Shown here piece after piece: positions 1 to 6,410 of a stretch of DNA of 7,528 nucleotides (position 1 is the first letter of the stretch; each line of letters opens with the position of its first letter). Below the pieces are notes generated by a model. The model was not told where the DNA came from, made no database searches, and saw only the letters and a list, made by a program, of their open reading frames with translations. The stretch is from Bryobacteraceae bacterium (GTDB taxonomy: Bacteria > Acidobacteriota > Terriglobia > Bryobacterales > Bryobacteraceae). The translations under genes and the position numbers were made by a program. The stretch spans positions 1 to 7,528 of the forward strand of contig JAICMB010000144.1 in the NCBI GenBank assembly GCA_025929455.1, written 5' to 3'.

Positions 1-626
1 GCCATGTCCGCCTGAAATCCCAGCGTCTTCGGACGCCCTACCATTTCGAGCAGCTCAACGTTGCGCCGCCAGCTATGCATCGCGCCCCAGCAGATCTCGC
101 CCTCTGCCGCGAGCCGCTCGCCGTAATCTTCCGCGATGTCGCACGCAGCGCGAAACGTCTTCGCGATCAGCTTGGTGTTGCCCGCCGGATCCTTCGCCCA
201 TTCCGCCGCGCTCGTAGCGGAGTCGATGCGGATGATGCCGCTGCGGCGCACACCCAATTCGCGCAGCTCGCGTCCAATGCGGCACGCTTTTTCGACCTGT
301 TCGAGGAAACGCCCGCGTTCTTCCTCGTTGCCCATCGCCGAGCCGCCGCCCGTACCAGGCCACACCGGCGCGACGAGCGATCCGGCCCGCAGGTCTCGCG
401 ACGTAAGCTGATCGGCCAACTCCCGCAACTCGTCGCCGGACGCGTCGATGCTGGTGTGCGGCAACGAGAGAAACAGATCGACGCCATCGAAACGAACGCC
501 GTCCACTTCCGCGGTGGCGGTGAGGTTCAGCATCGTTTCCAGATCGATGGGCGGTTCGGAATCGGGACCCTTGCCCACCAGTCCCGGCCACATCGCGTTA
601 TGCAGCGCTGGGTATTTATGCGGCAT
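1..626 (-). CDS. Sugar phosphate isomerase/epimerase-like TIM-barrel protein, partial (C-terminus off the left edge)
   Basis: An open frame runs from an ATG at 626 to the window edge without a stop, giving 208 complete codons. It reads [20 protein letters not shown] at its start and ends in an [12 protein letters not shown] segment (about residues 175-186) followed by [13 protein letters not shown]. This resembles the xylose-isomerase-like TIM-barrel family (AP endonuclease family 2 fold), in which acidic and histidine side chains on strand ends bind a divalent metal. E175 or E177 and H184 are plausible ligands, but the remaining ones lie outside the window. The family includes sugar isomerases, epimerases and inosose-type enzymes, so the substrate cannot be named. 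The start lies 30 bp after the ttcA stop on the same strand, which suggests co-transcription. No clear Shine-Dalgarno sequence precedes the ATG. The other two minus-strand frames give shorter, arginine-rich polypeptides with no family resemblance. Confidence 0.8.
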   Translation of the reverse strand, partial: MPHKYPALHNAMWPGLVGKGPDSEPPIDLETMLNLTATAEVDGVRFDGVDLFLSLPHTSIDASGDELRELADQLTSRDLRAGSLVAPVWPGTGGGSAMGNEEERGRFLEQVEKACRIGRELRELGVRRSGIIRIDSATSAAEWAKDPAGNTKLIAKTFRAACDIAEDYGERLAAEGEICWGAMHSWRRNVELLEMVGRPKTLGFQADM

Positions 627-656
627 GGAAGTCGGTAGTATATCAGCGCAGACGCG

Positions 657-1436
657 CTAATCCGAAATTACGGGCAATAACTCCGGGATTTCCTTGCCGC
701 CTTCGAGATCCAAATACCGCACGTCCAGCAATCGCGACGTGTCGATATTGCCCATCGCCGACAGCAGCGAGTCTTTCAAATGCGGATGCTCTTTCTCTAT
801 TTCTGCAAACAAACCGCGCAGCGAGCGCCGCACGGTTCCCGTCCGCAGCGAACAATCGCACGGTACAATCGGCGCGCCCAGCGCCTCCGCATAAGCGCGC
901 GTGACATCCTCGGTCACATACACCAGCGGCCGGATCAACCGGAAATCTTTCTGCCTTGAGTACGTCACCGGCGGCAGCGCACTCACTCGTCCGGTAAACA
1001 TCGCGTTGCGCAGGAACGCCTCGCAGAAATCGTCCGCCGTGTGTCCGAAAGCAATCACGTTCGCGGCCAAGCCGCGCGCGATTTCGTAGACGGCGCGCCG
1101 CCGGTAGCGGCTGCACAGATCGCAACCATGCCCCGGCTGTTCGTCGAGCAAGCGCAGGGACGGCTTGTCGCGATAATACGTCCAGTCGACGCCGCGCGCC
1201 CGCAGCCAGTCTCCCAGCGGTTCCACCGGCCGCAGAAACTTGCCTTGCTCTACCGTGAACGCGCAGACCGTAAACTGCACCGGCGCGCGCTTCGCGAGCA
1301 GCAGCAATGTCTCAAGCAGTGCGATGGAGTCCTTGCCGCCCGAGACGGCAACGGCGACGCGATCGCCGTCGCGAATCATCTTGAAACGCGCGATCGCCTC
1401 GCCGGTCTTGCGCAGCAGTGTTCTTTCGAGATCCAA
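657..1436 (-). CDS. ttcA: TtcA-like tRNA 2-thiocytidine synthetase (PP-loop ATPase)
   Basis: This 259-residue protein has the layout of TtcA, which uses ATP and an iron-sulfur cluster to thiolate cytidine 32 of certain tRNAs in the cytoplasm. The PP-loop SGGKDS is at residues 32-37 and binds ATP. A CDLCSRYRRR segment at 105-114 supplies a CxxC pair. GHTADD at 131-136 matches the second nucleotide-site motif, and RPLVY (169-173) and PCDC (192-195) match the region that supplies the third cluster cysteine. E. coli TtcA is about 311 residues, so this copy is shorter, mainly at the ends. The start is a TTG at 1436: an in-frame TAA lies three codons upstream (1443-1445), and the next ATG (codon 20) would remove the conserved helix before the PP-loop. 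No good Shine-Dalgarno is visible. The family is clear; the exact tRNA position is inferred, and a paralogue acting on another substrate is possible. Confidence 0.85.
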   Translation of the reverse strand: MDLERTLLRKTGEAIARFKMIRDGDRVAVAVSGGKDSIALLETLLLLAKRAPVQFTVCAFTVEQGKFLRPVEPLGDWLRARGVDWTYYRDKPSLRLLDEQPGHGCDLCSRYRRRAVYEIARGLAANVIAFGHTADDFCEAFLRNAMFTGRVSALPPVTYSRQKDFRLIRPLVYVTEDVTRAYAEALGAPIVPCDCSLRTGTVRRSLRGLFAEIEKEHPHLKDSLLSAMGNIDTSRLLDVRYLDLEGGKEIPELLPVISD

Positions 1437-1460
1437 ATCCGATTATCGCAGCCGGCGTAA

Positions 1461-1490
1461 ATTTGGCCACGCTCGCAGCGGGGCAGTCAA
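1461..1490 (-). promoter_or_regulatory. Possible promoter for ttcA and the TIM-barrel gene
   Basis: Read on the minus strand, TTGACT (1490-1485) is a good -35 match. It is followed after 18 bp by CCAAAT (1466-1461), a poor -10 match with three of six consensus bases. A start from here would leave a leader of roughly 20 nt before the TTG codon at 1436. The position is sensible because the palindromic spacer just upstream separates this unit from the transketolase genes, but sigma-70 rules are weakly tested in this phylum. Confidence 0.25.
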
Positions 1491-1521
1491 GCTCTGCTGG
1501 CTGTCGTCGCGTTAAGTTCGT

Positions 1522-1636
1522 CGTGGGGTAGGCTTTCAGTCGGCGGCCGGTTTCCAAACCGGCCTCCTGCGGGATTCAGCCAGGCCCGAAGAGCCGGACC
1601 TGGAGGTCCGGCGCAGACGTGGACGTCTGCCCCACG
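1522..1636. repeat. Multi-palindrome intergenic element bounded by a 7-bp inverted repeat
   Basis: The gap between the transketolase and ttcA genes holds three close, near-perfect palindromes. They are at 1545-1564 (GGCCGGTTT, CC, AAACCGGCC), 1593-1612 (GCCGGACCT, GG, AGGTCCGGC) and 1613-1630 (GCAGACGT, GG, ACGTCTGC). Each has an 8-9 bp arm around a two-base GG or CC centre. The block is bracketed by CGTGGGG at 1522-1528 and its inverse CCCCACG at 1630-1636. No open frame explains it. In RNA it could fold into consecutive hairpins and end or attenuate transcription from the transketolase operon. The repeated design looks like a REP- or MITE-like non-coding element, but membership of a genomic family cannot be shown from one copy. 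Confidence 0.6.
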
Positions 1637-1650
1637 CACTTTGCCCGCTG

Positions 1651-2616
1651 TTATCGCTTCCGCTGCAGCGCCCGCCGGCACGCGTCCGCAATGTTTTTCG
1701 CCGTCAGCCCGTACTTCTCGAGCAAGCCTTCCGGCGTACCCGATTCCGCGTACGTGTCTTGAATGCCGACGAACTCCATAATGCAGGGCTGCGTTTCGGT
1801 GACGACGTGCGCCACGCGGACCCCCAGCCCGGAGTCCACCAGGTGCTCCTCGGCCGTGACGATCGCGCCCGTTTCGCGGGCCGCCTTCGCGATCGCGTCG
1901 CGATCGAGGGGTTTGATGGTGTGGATGTCCAACACGCGCGCCGACACGCCTTCGCTCTCGAGCGCCTCTGACGCGCGAATGGCTTCCGCGACCATCAGGC
2001 CGGTCGCGACGATCGTCACGTCCTGGCCTTCGACGAGCTCGATCGCTTTGCCCACTTCGAACTTCTGATCCGGCTGATACACAACCGCCGCCTTCAAACG
2101 GCCCGCGCGAATGAAGACCGGTCCGAACAACTCCGCCGCCGCGCGCACGATTGCCGACATCGACACCTCATCCGCCGGTGAAAACACGGTGAACCCTGGC
2201 AGCGAACACGCCAGCCCGATATCCTCGATGCTCATCTGCGAGGGGCCGTCCTCGCCGATTGAAATGCCGCTGTGCGTTCCGACCGCCTTCAAATTCACGT
2301 GCGGAAATGCCGCCGTCACGCGCAACTGCTCAAAACCTTTGTTCAGCAGGAACACCGAGAAGCTGGACACAAAAGGAATCTTGCCGCCCTCAGCGAGCCC
2401 GGACCCGATGCCGACCATGTTGGCTTCCGCAATCCCGCACTCGAAGAAGCGGTCCGGAAATTCCTTGGCGAACAGGTTCGTGTAAGTAGACTTCGACAGG
2501 TCCGCGTCGCACACGACGATGTTCGGGTTCTCGCGCCCGAGCTCCGCGAGCGTCTTGCCGAACGCCTCGCGCGTGGCCATTCCCAGCTTCAGTTCGTATT
2601 TCGTTTTTACCGGCAT
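1651..2616 (-). CDS. Transketolase, C-terminal subunit
   Basis: This 321-residue protein carries the pyrimidine-binding and C-terminal domains of a split transketolase. With its partner it would transfer two-carbon ketol units between pentose phosphate pathway sugars, using thiamine diphosphate, in the cytoplasm. The segment ECGIAEANMVG at residues 59-69 holds the glutamate (E63) that in this family activates the cofactor. It is followed by PFVSSFSVFL (81-90) and GEDGPSQM (121-128). The last motif has Gln where most microbial enzymes have His. The C-terminal domain follows from about residue 190. The start is the ATG at 2616, whose A is the last base of the upstream TAA (TAATG), with AGGAG 8 nt before it. 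The same frame stays open further upstream to 2838, but those codons lie inside the N-terminal subunit gene and are not family sequence. The two subunits together (594 residues) are slightly shorter than E. coli transketolase (about 663). Confidence 0.93.
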   Translation of the reverse strand: MPVKTKYELKLGMATREAFGKTLAELGRENPNIVVCDADLSKSTYTNLFAKEFPDRFFECGIAEANMVGIGSGLAEGGKIPFVSSFSVFLLNKGFEQLRVTAAFPHVNLKAVGTHSGISIGEDGPSQMSIEDIGLACSLPGFTVFSPADEVSMSAIVRAAAELFGPVFIRAGRLKAAVVYQPDQKFEVGKAIELVEGQDVTIVATGLMVAEAIRASEALESEGVSARVLDIHTIKPLDRDAIAKAARETGAIVTAEEHLVDSGLGVRVAHVVTETQPCIMEFVGIQDTYAESGTPEGLLEKYGLTAKNIADACRRALQRKR

Positions 2617-3437
2617 TATGCAAGCTCCTGCAGCGCCGTCTGCATTTCCTGCTGCGTCGGCGCGGTTCCGTGAAATTTCGGATTGTTCTCCATGAACGAT
2701 ACGCCCTTGCCCTTCACGGTATGGGCGATGATCGCCGTCGGCCGCGTGCGCGTTGCGGCCGCTTCCGCGTAGGCGCGCTGCAGATCCGCGATGTTGTGGC
2801 CGTCGCAATCGATCACGTGCCAATTGAAGGCGCGCCATTTGTCGGCCAGGGGCTCGAGAGGCATGATGTCGTTCACGAAGCCGTCAAGCTGAATGCGGTT
2901 GTAGTCGACGATCGCGACCAGATTGTCGACATTCTTGGCGCCACCGAACATGGCCGCTTCCCAGATCTGTCCTTCCTGAATCTCGCCGTCTCCCAGCACC
3001 ACGTACACACGCGACGGCGAGCTGTCGAGCTTGGCCGCGAGCGCCATGCCGATGCCGAGCGAAAGCCCTTGCCCGAGCGAACCCGTCGACGCTTCGAGCG
3101 CCGGAATGAATCGCACATCGGGGTGCCCCTGGTAAATCGATCCCAGCTTGCGCAGCGTATTCAGTTGATCCTTGGGCGTGTAGCCGGACTCGGCGAGCAC
3201 GGCGTACAGCACCGGTGCGGCGTGACCTTTGGACAGAATGAAGCGGTCGCGCTCCGGCCATTTTGGATTCGCAGGATCGTGGCGTAGTACGTCGAAATAC
3301 AACGTGACGAGAATCTCGACGGCGGAAAGCGATCCGCCCGGATGGCCGGATTTAGCCGCCGTGATCATTTCGATAATGTCGCGGCGGACTCGTTTCGCTA
3401 TGTCCTGAAGTTGCTGGACGTCGCTGGTTTTAGTCAT
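2616..3437 (-). CDS. Transketolase, N-terminal subunit
   Basis: This 273-residue protein is the thiamine diphosphate-binding half of transketolase. SGHPGG is at residues 30-35, SKGHA at 69-73 and GSLGQGLS at 119-126. The cofactor pyrophosphate/magnesium motif starts with GDGE at 149-152 and ends near VDYN (177-180). These are the usual landmarks in the usual order, and the protein ends where single-chain transketolases pass into the pyrimidine-binding domain. It is therefore a naturally separate subunit rather than a truncation. The next gene overlaps it by one base (TAATG) and supplies the other half. The ATG at 3437 fits the family N-terminus, though no strong Shine-Dalgarno is visible. It begins 37 bp after the transporter pair on the same strand, so all four genes may share a transcript. 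Split transketolases are common in bacteria and archaea. A related two-subunit ketolase acting on other sugars cannot be fully excluded. Confidence 0.94.
   Translation of the reverse strand: MTKTSDVQQLQDIAKRVRRDIIEMITAAKSGHPGGSLSAVEILVTLYFDVLRHDPANPKWPERDRFILSKGHAAPVLYAVLAESGYTPKDQLNTLRKLGSIYQGHPDVRFIPALEASTGSLGQGLSLGIGMALAAKLDSSPSRVYVVLGDGEIQEGQIWEAAMFGGAKNVDNLVAIVDYNRIQLDGFVNDIMPLEPLADKWRAFNWHVIDCDGHNIADLQRAYAEAAATRTRPTAIIAHTVKGKGVSFMENNPKFHGTAPTQQEMQTALQELA
2625..2629 (-). promoter_or_regulatory. Ribosome binding site of the transketolase C-terminal subunit
   Basis: AGGAG on the minus strand lies 8 nt before the ATG at 2616. It sits within the last codons of the N-terminal subunit gene. 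It supports the 2616 start over the longer open frame and is the clearest Shine-Dalgarno sequence in the window. Confidence 0.7.
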
Positions 3438-3474
3438 AGCAGATTATTTCATTAGGGTAGTAATTGCCCTGCGA

Positions 3475-3837
3475 TCAGAGCGCCAGCATAACGACGCCCG
3501 CCGCCACCACGCAGGCGCCGAACCAGCGCTGCCAAGAAACGTGCTCGCCCAGCAGATATTGCGCGAGAAAGGTTTCGAGAATGTAGCTTGATGTCGTGGC
3601 CGGAACGGCGAAACTGAGCGGCGCGATCGACAACAGCGAAAGCAGGCAGAAGAACGATATCGCCATCGCCACGACGCCGCCGACAACGAAGGCGTTGCGC
3701 GCCAGAGCGAGCAGCAGTTTCTTCATGGCGCCCGCGCCGAAATCCTCCACCTCGCCATGACGCTTCATGCCGGCTGTATTGAGGAGATCGCCGGTTGCGT
3801 TGAATACGACGATGAGGCCCACCAGTGTCCATGTCAC
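3475..3837 (-). CDS. Small EamA/SMR-type membrane protein, second subunit of a pair
   Basis: With a GTG start at 3837 this is a 120-residue, four-helix protein (helices about 3-20, 49-70, 72-95 and 105-120), half the size of a typical EamA/DMT transporter. The motif FNATGDLLNTAGM (12-24) and the helix 3-4 region around VPATTSSYILE (78-88) and GEHVSWQRW (97-105) match the neighbouring protein at equivalent places, so the two are paralogues. The GTG overlaps the TGA of the upstream gene (GTGA), implying translational coupling and roughly equal amounts. Positive charges lie almost only in loop 1 (K25, R26, K39, K40, R47) and loop 3 (R104), which predicts both ends outside. The frame is open upstream of 3837, but that stretch lies inside the neighbour and is not membrane-like. 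Transport is inferred from the fold; the substrate is unknown. An ArnE/ArnF-like lipid-linked sugar flippase is one possibility. Confidence 0.8.
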   Translation of the reverse strand: MTWTLVGLIVVFNATGDLLNTAGMKRHGEVEDFGAGAMKKLLLALARNAFVVGGVVAMAISFFCLLSLLSIAPLSFAVPATTSSYILETFLAQYLLGEHVSWQRWFGACVVAAGVVMLAL

Positions 3838-4268
3838 TGCCGCACCTGGTGACGGTCCTGGGCGTGTTCCGGTGTCGTGCGTGGCACGGTCCGCCCGACG
3901 ATAATGGCGCCGACGACGATCAGGGCGATGCCGCCCCAGCGCGTGGGAGGGACGTCCTCCTGCAGAACGAAGCGCCCTAGGATTGCGGTCAGGACGTAGG
4001 CCATCGCGGTCACCGGCAGGACATAGCTCAGGTCCGCCCAACTCAGCAGTGACAGTTGCGAGATCAGCCACAGCGCGAGCAGGCAGATGCCGCCGATTAC
4101 CCAGGGATTGAGCATGGCCTTGAGATAGGGCAGGATAGACAGCGACACTGTCTGGCCCACCTCGTGCATGCCCTGGCTGAGCGCGAAGTTGCCAAATACG
4201 TTAAAGATAATGACCGCCGCCGTGAGTACGCGCGTCTTGCGGCGGATTTCCGCGGCTTGCGGGTCCAT
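3834..4268 (-). CDS. Small EamA/SMR-type membrane protein, first subunit of a pair
   Basis: This 144-residue protein has four predicted membrane helices, near residues 14-33, 56-75, 80-98 and 112-125. Its basic N-terminal tail includes R9, R10, K11 and R13, and its basic C-terminal tail includes R126, R130, R139 and R143. That pattern predicts both ends in the cytoplasm. FNVFGNFALSQGM (22-34) aligns with the equivalent helix 1 motif of the second subunit, with N27 where the partner has D17. The stretch from YVLPVTAMAY (82-91) through QEDVPPTRW (103-111) matches the partner's helix 3-4 region. It lacks the helix 1 glutamate typical of EmrE-like multidrug pumps. The ATG at 4268 is the first gene of the leftward cluster and faces the divergent propeller gene 77 bp away; no clear Shine-Dalgarno is visible. 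Transporter identity rests on fold and pairing. The substrate is not known. Confidence 0.8.
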   Translation of the reverse strand: MDPQAAEIRRKTRVLTAAVIIFNVFGNFALSQGMHEVGQTVSLSILPYLKAMLNPWVIGGICLLALWLISQLSLLSWADLSYVLPVTAMAYVLTAILGRFVLQEDVPPTRWGGIALIVVGAIIVGRTVPRTTPEHAQDRHQVRQ

Positions 4269-4345
4269 CAGACGCTGGTAGGACGCCGGCGCCTGCCACG
4301 CCAGTACAGTTTTCTCGCGCCGACCTAAGCTAACCTCCAGATTAG
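4269..4345. promoter_or_regulatory. Divergent intergenic region
   Basis: These 77 bp separate the start codons of the leftward membrane-protein gene and the rightward propeller gene, so promoters for both should lie here or overlap the gene starts. I find no convincing -35/-10 pair and no Shine-Dalgarno in front of either ATG. This assignment rests on position only. Confidence 0.45.
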
Positions 4346-5677
4346 ATGCGCGCCTACCTGTTTCTGTTCGCCGGCGTGTTGCCGCTCGCCGCCGCCAATG
4401 CTCATATCGACTACGTGACTTATCTCGGCGGCTCGGCGACGGATCGCGCCGTTGCGGTAGCGGTCGACGGGGCAGGGGATCCCATCATCGCCGGTACGAC
4501 ATCGTCGCCCGACTTTCCGCTGACCTCGGGCGCGCTGGGCTCGCCGGTGAAAGGGCCGTGCGCGTTTTTGACGAAGTTAAACGCGAACGGCACGGCGATC
4601 CAGTGGTCGGTGTGCTTGCAGAATCTGGGCTCGACGGCGATGACTCTGGACGCGAGCGGCAATATCTATTTGCTCGCGTTGAATGGAACCGCATCGCAAG
4701 TGGTCAAGATCACGCCTGATGCGAGTGCGGTGGTTTGGACTACGACGGTGCCTCTGCTTTCGACCGCTATTGCGGTGGATAGCGATGGCAATGTCTACGT
4801 CGCGGGCGCGGCCACGAACGATTTAGCGGCTACGTCCGGAGCTTTTCAGCGGCAACTCGTGCCCGGCACGTGCCCCGGGGCGCATCCGACGGCTACGACG
4901 CCGTGCGCGGACGGATTCGTGATAAAGCTGTCGCCGCTTGGGCAGACGCTATTCGCGACTTACCTGGGAGGCAAGGGCAGCGATACCCCGCACGCTGTCG
5001 CTGTGGACACCTTTGGAAATGTCTGGGTCGCGGGCGAGACGGTATCGCCTGATTTTCCTGTGACGGCGGACGCGCTGCAGCGGACGTTTCACGGAGAAAT
5101 CGATTTCGGTCCGCTGCAATTCGGCGACGGGTTCATTGCGAAACTCGACCCGACCGGCTCCAAGCTGCTTTACAGCAGTTACCTGGGCGGTAGCGGGCCG
5201 GACGCGGTAAAGGCGATGGCCATCGATGAGAGTAATTCGGTGTACGTGACAGGAGGAACGCAGTCAGGTGATTTTCCGACGACGCCGGGCGCGCTGCACA
5301 CGGCAGATTGCGTGCAATTGCTCGGGGCTGTCGCCATCGCGTTCGTATCGAAATTTGCGCCCGGCGGTACGTTAACGTATTCCGCGACTGTCCCAGGCGG
5401 CGCTGCTGCTTCGATCGCGATCAATAAAGACTACGAAGCGGTGCTCGCGGCGTACTCGGGTCCGGGAAACGTCATTCCTGTCCAACGGGTTCCACCAGCA
5501 GCGTGCGCTGGAGCCGCCTCTCCTGGGCTCATTAAGCTCAGCGCAGACGGATCTGCGATCACCGGTTCCGCTCTCGTGTCGGGCGGCAGCGTGGCGCTCG
5601 ATGCGGCCGGCCGGGCGGGCGTACACGGCGGGCCTGACGTACTCGCTCGCATTCTTTGCGACACCGGGCACTTTTGA
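4346..5677 (+). CDS. Secreted SBBP-repeat beta-propeller protein, N-terminal part of a frameshifted gene
   Basis: This 443-residue frame starts with a signal peptide (hydrophobic residues 4-17, likely cut after A-N-A at 19), so the product is exported. It then carries SBBP-type propeller repeats with a TYLGG, AVAVD, GNVYVAG, DFPxT rhythm. The clearest are LFATYLGGKGSD followed by AVAVDTFGNVWVAG, and LYSSYLGGSG followed by AMAIDESNSVYVTGG. I count seven repeats, as expected for a seven-bladed propeller, if the last is completed from the downstream frame. The frame leaves the family pattern after VALDAAGRA and ends 19 codons later with unrelated residues, because of a 4-bp duplication at 5613-5620. 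With one copy removed, the gene runs to 6410 and encodes 686 residues. Such proteins are probably surface or secreted binding modules; no catalytic motif is visible. The gene is either broken in this strain or affected by a sequence error. Confidence 0.85.
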   Translation: MRAYLFLFAGVLPLAAANAHIDYVTYLGGSATDRAVAVAVDGAGDPIIAGTTSSPDFPLTSGALGSPVKGPCAFLTKLNANGTAIQWSVCLQNLGSTAMTLDASGNIYLLALNGTASQVVKITPDASAVVWTTTVPLLSTAIAVDSDGNVYVAGAATNDLAATSGAFQRQLVPGTCPGAHPTATTPCADGFVIKLSPLGQTLFATYLGGKGSDTPHAVAVDTFGNVWVAGETVSPDFPVTADALQRTFHGEIDFGPLQFGDGFIAKLDPTGSKLLYSSYLGGSGPDAVKAMAIDESNSVYVTGGTQSGDFPTTPGALHTADCVQLLGAVAIAFVSKFAPGGTLTYSATVPGGAAASIAINKDYEAVLAAYSGPGNVIPVQRVPPAACAGAASPGLIKLSADGSAITGSALVSGGSVALDAAGRAGVHGGPDVLARILCDTGHF

Positions 5678-6410
5678 AGCCGAGTACCAGGGCGGAGACT
5701 CCGACGCGTTCGCTGCGCGCGTCGATTTCTCGCAAGCGCAAGGCGTCATGCTCACGTGCATAGTGAACGCGGCGACTCTGCTTGCCGGCAATCCGTCGCC
5801 TTCTCCGCGAGGCGAAGTCGCACCCGGAGAAATCGTGACGCTGTTCGGGACGGGATTTGGCGCGGCGAGCGCAGTGTCATTCGATGGATTGCCGGCGCCC
5901 ATCCTGTACACGAGCGATACGCAGATCAACGCGGTGGTCCCGTTCGGCATCGCCGGGCCGGTGACGTTCGCAACTGTGTCCACGAATGGCGAGTCCTGGG
6001 GACCGGTACGGCTGCCAGTAGCGGATGCGGTACCTGGAATTTTTCAGACCAATTCCACTGGCTCGGCGGCGGCACTCAATCAAGACGGAAGCGGTAACAG
6101 CATCTCGAATCCCGCGCAGCCCGGAACGGCAGTCGCGCTTTTCCTAACAGGGTTGGGCCGCTGGAATGTGTCGGCACCCGACGGCTCGTTGGGTCCGCTT
6201 GTGCCGCCCTTTCCCGCGCCGGTGCTGGGCGTCAGCGCGCAAGTGGACGCCATTAGTGTGCCCGTGTTGTACGCAGGGCAAGCGCCGGGGCTGATCCTCG
6301 GAGCGGCTCAGGTCAACATCCTGATTCCCGAAAACGCGCCAAACGGCATCGGCTATGTTTCCATCTATGTAGGAAACTACGTGTCGCAGTCACAACTGTG
6401 GGTGAAATAG
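5601..6410 (+). CDS. C-terminal part of the frameshifted propeller protein (TIGR03437-like domain)
   Basis: This frame continues the interrupted gene. Its first residues, GRAYTAGLTYS, complete the seventh propeller blade. From about residue 52 it forms the domain I recognise as the Solibacter-type C-terminal family (TIGR03437): CIVNAAT, then PGEIVTLFGTGFG (75-87), DTQINAVVPFGIAG, a VPGIFQT segment, and QVNILIPENAPNG near the end. The family is common at the C-termini of secreted Acidobacteriota proteins, where it may serve in cell-surface attachment or export; that role is a guess. The ATG at 5601 has no ribosome binding site and lies inside the upstream coding sequence, so independent translation is unlikely. 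The true product would be a fusion with the upstream frame. Without that fusion this part would lack a signal peptide and would probably not be made or exported. Confidence 0.8.
   Translation: MRPAGRAYTAGLTYSLAFFATPGTFEAEYQGGDSDAFAARVDFSQAQGVMLTCIVNAATLLAGNPSPSPRGEVAPGEIVTLFGTGFGAASAVSFDGLPAPILYTSDTQINAVVPFGIAGPVTFATVSTNGESWGPVRLPVADAVPGIFQTNSTGSAAALNQDGSGNSISNPAQPGTAVALFLTGLGRWNVSAPDGSLGPLVPPFPAPVLGVSAQVDAISVPVLYAGQAPGLILGAAQVNILIPENAPNGIGYVSIYVGNYVSQSQLWVK
5613..5620 (+). other. Tandem GGGC duplication causing the frameshift
   Basis: The bases GGGCGGGC contain two GGGC copies in a GC-rich run. With one copy removed the codons read D-A-A-G-R-A-Y-T-A-G, the consensus form of an SBBP blade. 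With both present the frame shifts by +1 and a stop follows at 5675-5677. The duplication could be a real slippage mutation or a sequencing or assembly error. Confidence 0.75.

Noticed and set aside
73..591. 172-codon minus-strand open frame
   Set aside because: It is arginine- and glycine-rich with no family resemblance, and it overlaps the TIM-barrel frame that has recognisable sequence.
2670..3287. 205-codon plus-strand open frame
   Set aside because: It lies wholly antisense to the transketolase N-terminal subunit, has Arg/His/Val-rich composition, and is a typical GC-rich shadow.
5601..5625. Programmed ribosomal frameshift at the GGGC repeat
   Set aside because: There is no slippery heptamer or other known +1 shift signal, and a simple 4-bp duplication explains the break exactly.
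5372..5983. 203-codon minus-strand open frame across the frameshift site
   Set aside because: It is antisense to both parts of the propeller gene. Its uninterrupted run across 5613-5620 is chance, and the plus-strand product has clear family motifs.
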